Shown: positions 62,438 to 64,000 of the stretch, piece after piece
Numbering within the stretch: the stretch's first letter is position 1
Layout: the number at the start of each line of letters is the position of its first letter
Program-made: the position numbers and the translations under genes
NCBI RefSeq assembly: GCF_003143775.1
Contig: NZ_QFRJ01000011.1
Coordinates: forward strand, 1-64,000
Direction of reading: 5' to 3'
DNA length: 64,000 nt
Source: Brumimicrobium oceani
GTDB lineage: Bacteria; Bacteroidota; Bacteroidia; Flavobacteriales_D; Crocinitomicaceae
The notes under the pieces: generated by a model
Database searches by the model: none
The model's input: the letters and a program-made list of their open reading frames with translations, nothing else
Told to the model about the DNA's origin: nothing

Positions 62438-63013
62438 ATGGAAACATTAATAAATTTCGATGCCCAGTTATTTCTGTATTTGAATAATCTAGGAACTGAT
62501 TCTTGGGACTCCTTCTGGTTAGTCATTACCAATAAGTACCTCGCTTTTCCTTTATATGCTTTATTGGCTTTATTGATTTTATGGAAAACAAGTTTCAAAT
62601 CGGCAGTGATAAGCGGATTTGCAATTCTTGGAACTGTAGGTCTTGCTTTTGTGATTTCCTATTTAATGAAACACGGAATTGCTCGGCCAAGACCTTGCAA
62701 CATTTTTGAAATAGGAACAGAAATGCGTTTTCCACTTGCTGCAAAAGGAAAAGACTGTGGAGATTTTGGATTTGTTTCTTCTCATGCCACCGTTGGAATG
62801 GCAATGATTACTTTAATTGGATTAATTCTAAAGCCCTATTTCAAGAATATTTTCATTCCATTGTCGCTCTGGATTTTACTATTCTCCTACAGCAGAATTT
62901 ACGTTGGAAAACACTATCCTGGAGATTTAATCGTGGGAATTCTAATTGGATTTCTTGTTGGCTGGATGGGATATAAAATTCATGAATGGATTATTCGAAA
63001 ATTCAATACTTGA
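62438..63013 (+). CDS. PAP2-family membrane phosphatase
   Basis: 191 residues, about six helices. The three phosphatase motifs are KHGIARPRPC, SSHATVGMAM and SRIYVGKHYPGD. Such enzymes act on undecaprenyl pyrophosphate, phosphatidate or phosphatidylglycerophosphate. Its position right after uppP favours a lipid-carrier or lipid A role. It converges with the following minus-strand gene. Confidence 0.9.
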   Translation: METLINFDAQLFLYLNNLGTDSWDSFWLVITNKYLAFPLYALLALLILWKTSFKSAVISGFAILGTVGLAFVISYLMKHGIARPRPCNIFEIGTEMRFPLAAKGKDCGDFGFVSSHATVGMAMITLIGLILKPYFKNIFIPLSLWILLFSYSRIYVGKHYPGDLIVGILIGFLVGWMGYKIHEWIIRKFNT

Positions 63014-63054
63014 GTAATTGAGTTTTTTATTCTCAGAAATATGCTTTCTAATTC

Positions 63055-63477
63055 TTAATGAAAAACCAAAACAGCCAGCACAACAATAGTTGTAGAAGTC
63101 AACAAAGAAAACTTTCCAATGATTTCCAATTTCTTAAGATAAGGATCTGGATTGACTGACTTCATTGCTTTATTTTCAAGGAATTTAATTATGCTTAGAA
63201 ATACAATTAACAAAACAAAAAGTATCAGTTTTGCTAGCAATAAAGGCAACATCAAAAGCGCATTCCAATAAGGGAGAATCAGATAAACTCCAGAAACGAA
63301 GAGTAAAACAAGTCCAATAGTCCCCATGCTGCCCAAAATATGTGTGTTTTTCCTGAGTTTTCCCGCTTCTTCTTTAGATAATTTAGAAGATGCAAACCCC
63401 AAAAACGCATGCGCAAAAGCCGTTCCTAATCCCATGGCTAAACCAATGAAATGCAGTATTAACATTAAATCTCTCAT
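63055..63477 (-). CDS. Four-helix membrane protein of unknown function
   Basis: 140 residues from the ATG at 63477; a longer frame from 63519 adds a doubtful hydrophobic lead. Four transmembrane helices: LMLILHFIGLAMGLGTAFAHA, a LGSMGTIGLVLLFVSGVYLI segment, LLMLPLLLAKLILFVLLIVF and LLTSTTIVVLAVLVF. His8 in helix 1 and the GLGTAFAHAF pattern recall small heme- or copper-related membrane proteins, but no firm family assignment is possible. Confidence 0.6.
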   Translation of the reverse strand: MRDLMLILHFIGLAMGLGTAFAHAFLGFASSKLSKEEAGKLRKNTHILGSMGTIGLVLLFVSGVYLILPYWNALLMLPLLLAKLILFVLLIVFLSIIKFLENKAMKSVNPDPYLKKLEIIGKFSLLTSTTIVVLAVLVFH

Positions 63478-63526
63478 GAATAAAATTTCTCTCTGATTAA
63501 AAAAAATATAGAAGCGCAAAAGATTA

Positions 63527-63898
63527 TCAGTTCACATAATCCTGGTAATTATCGCTTAATTGAGTAAGCGTAAACCTTTCTGATTTCCAATTCAAGGTTT
63601 CATTTTCATAGATTAGCTCAAACTTAGAAGCAGAATCAGCTCCTTTGGTAGATTTCATGAATATTTTATAAAACTCACTAAAGGTTTTCATTACGATTGG
63701 TTCGTAATTCTCTTTATTCATCATATTTCCAGGATCACTGATTTTCAAGGTATGTAAGCTCCCTTCTATTCCTACTTCATAAGTGGCGTCAGGGAAGTTT
63801 TCTGTCATAAAAGGCTTCATTCCTTCAGAAATTTTCTCTTCTTGAGAGCTGCATCCAATAATGACAAAAAGTAAGCTAATGATTAAAATCTGTTTCAT
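63527..63898 (-). CDS. Small lipoprotein of unknown function
   Basis: 123 residues, lipobox FVIIGC (Cys16) then SSQEEKISEG. The acidic pair close to Cys16 could be a surface-export signal of the kind known in Capnocytophaga. The rest is an alpha/beta sequence (ENFPDATYEVGIEGSLHTLK, SEFYKIFMKS, FELIYENETLNWKSERF) without a recognised family. The membrane-protein gene lies 49 bases downstream on the same strand. Confidence 0.6.
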   Translation of the reverse strand: MKQILIISLLFVIIGCSSQEEKISEGMKPFMTENFPDATYEVGIEGSLHTLKISDPGNMMNKENYEPIVMKTFSEFYKIFMKSTKGADSASKFELIYENETLNWKSERFTLTQLSDNYQDYVN

Positions 63899-64000
63899 CG
63901 TTTTTATTAATTATGTGTTGATTTCCTCAAAAATAACTGATAAACAGCATGAGAAAAAACAATTCAATTCAAGGGCGCAAAGCTACAAATAAGTGGGGTA

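Noticed and set aside
1-64000. tRNA or rRNA genes
   Set aside because: No cloverleaf-like T-arm sequence or rRNA-like stretch was recognised by eye; a tRNA scan would settle this.

Overview
The window is AT-rich, gene-dense DNA from a member of the Bacteroidota, most likely the Flavobacteriia. The evidence is secreted proteins with type IX secretion (T9SS) C-terminal sorting domains, a GldA-like gliding ABC ATPase, many small Cys-Lys-Lys lipoproteins, and promoters of the TAnnTTTG type. No rRNA or tRNA gene was seen.

Left part (1-26580): a cut-off transposase-like start, then mostly housekeeping and stress genes. Points of interest are: a nitrite-ammonification operon (nrfH, nrfA and a fused ResB/CcsA cytochrome c synthase) behind a CRP/FNR-like palindrome; a fungal-type cytosine deaminase; an alkyltransferase-like protein lacking the catalytic Cys; TrmB; TerC; an AddA/RecB-like helicase-nuclease; a Panacea-domain antitoxin candidate abutting a small MazF-like candidate toxin; an MbnP/MbnH-type pair; and several repeat-rich gaps with long inverted repeats.

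Middle (about 26900-48530): a 21.6 kb accessory locus made of three paralogous cassettes. Each has a near-identical promoter, a 388-residue exported fibre-like protein whose start region carries a (CCAA)6 tract, a ~950-residue exported alpha/beta-hydrolase with a GxSxG motif and a T9SS sorting domain, and then one to five tandem ~210-residue lipoproteins. Orphan C-terminal pieces of the hydrolase sit between the lipoprotein genes. The lipoproteins are mosaics of exchangeable N- and C-terminal halves, and the distal ends hold decayed copies. This layout resembles a polymorphic secreted effector with arrayed immunity proteins under possible phase-variable control. The function is inferred, not shown.

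Right part (48771-64000): a class I RNA methyltransferase with a long repetitive tail, a UPF0126 membrane protein, a patatin-BamA-type autotransporter, peptide deformylase, a DUF1573 protein, GldA, a KefB-like antiporter, a MATE transporter, a RAYT transposase next to its probable REP palindrome and a 19-bp tandem repeat, UppP, a PAP2 phosphatase, and two small envelope proteins.
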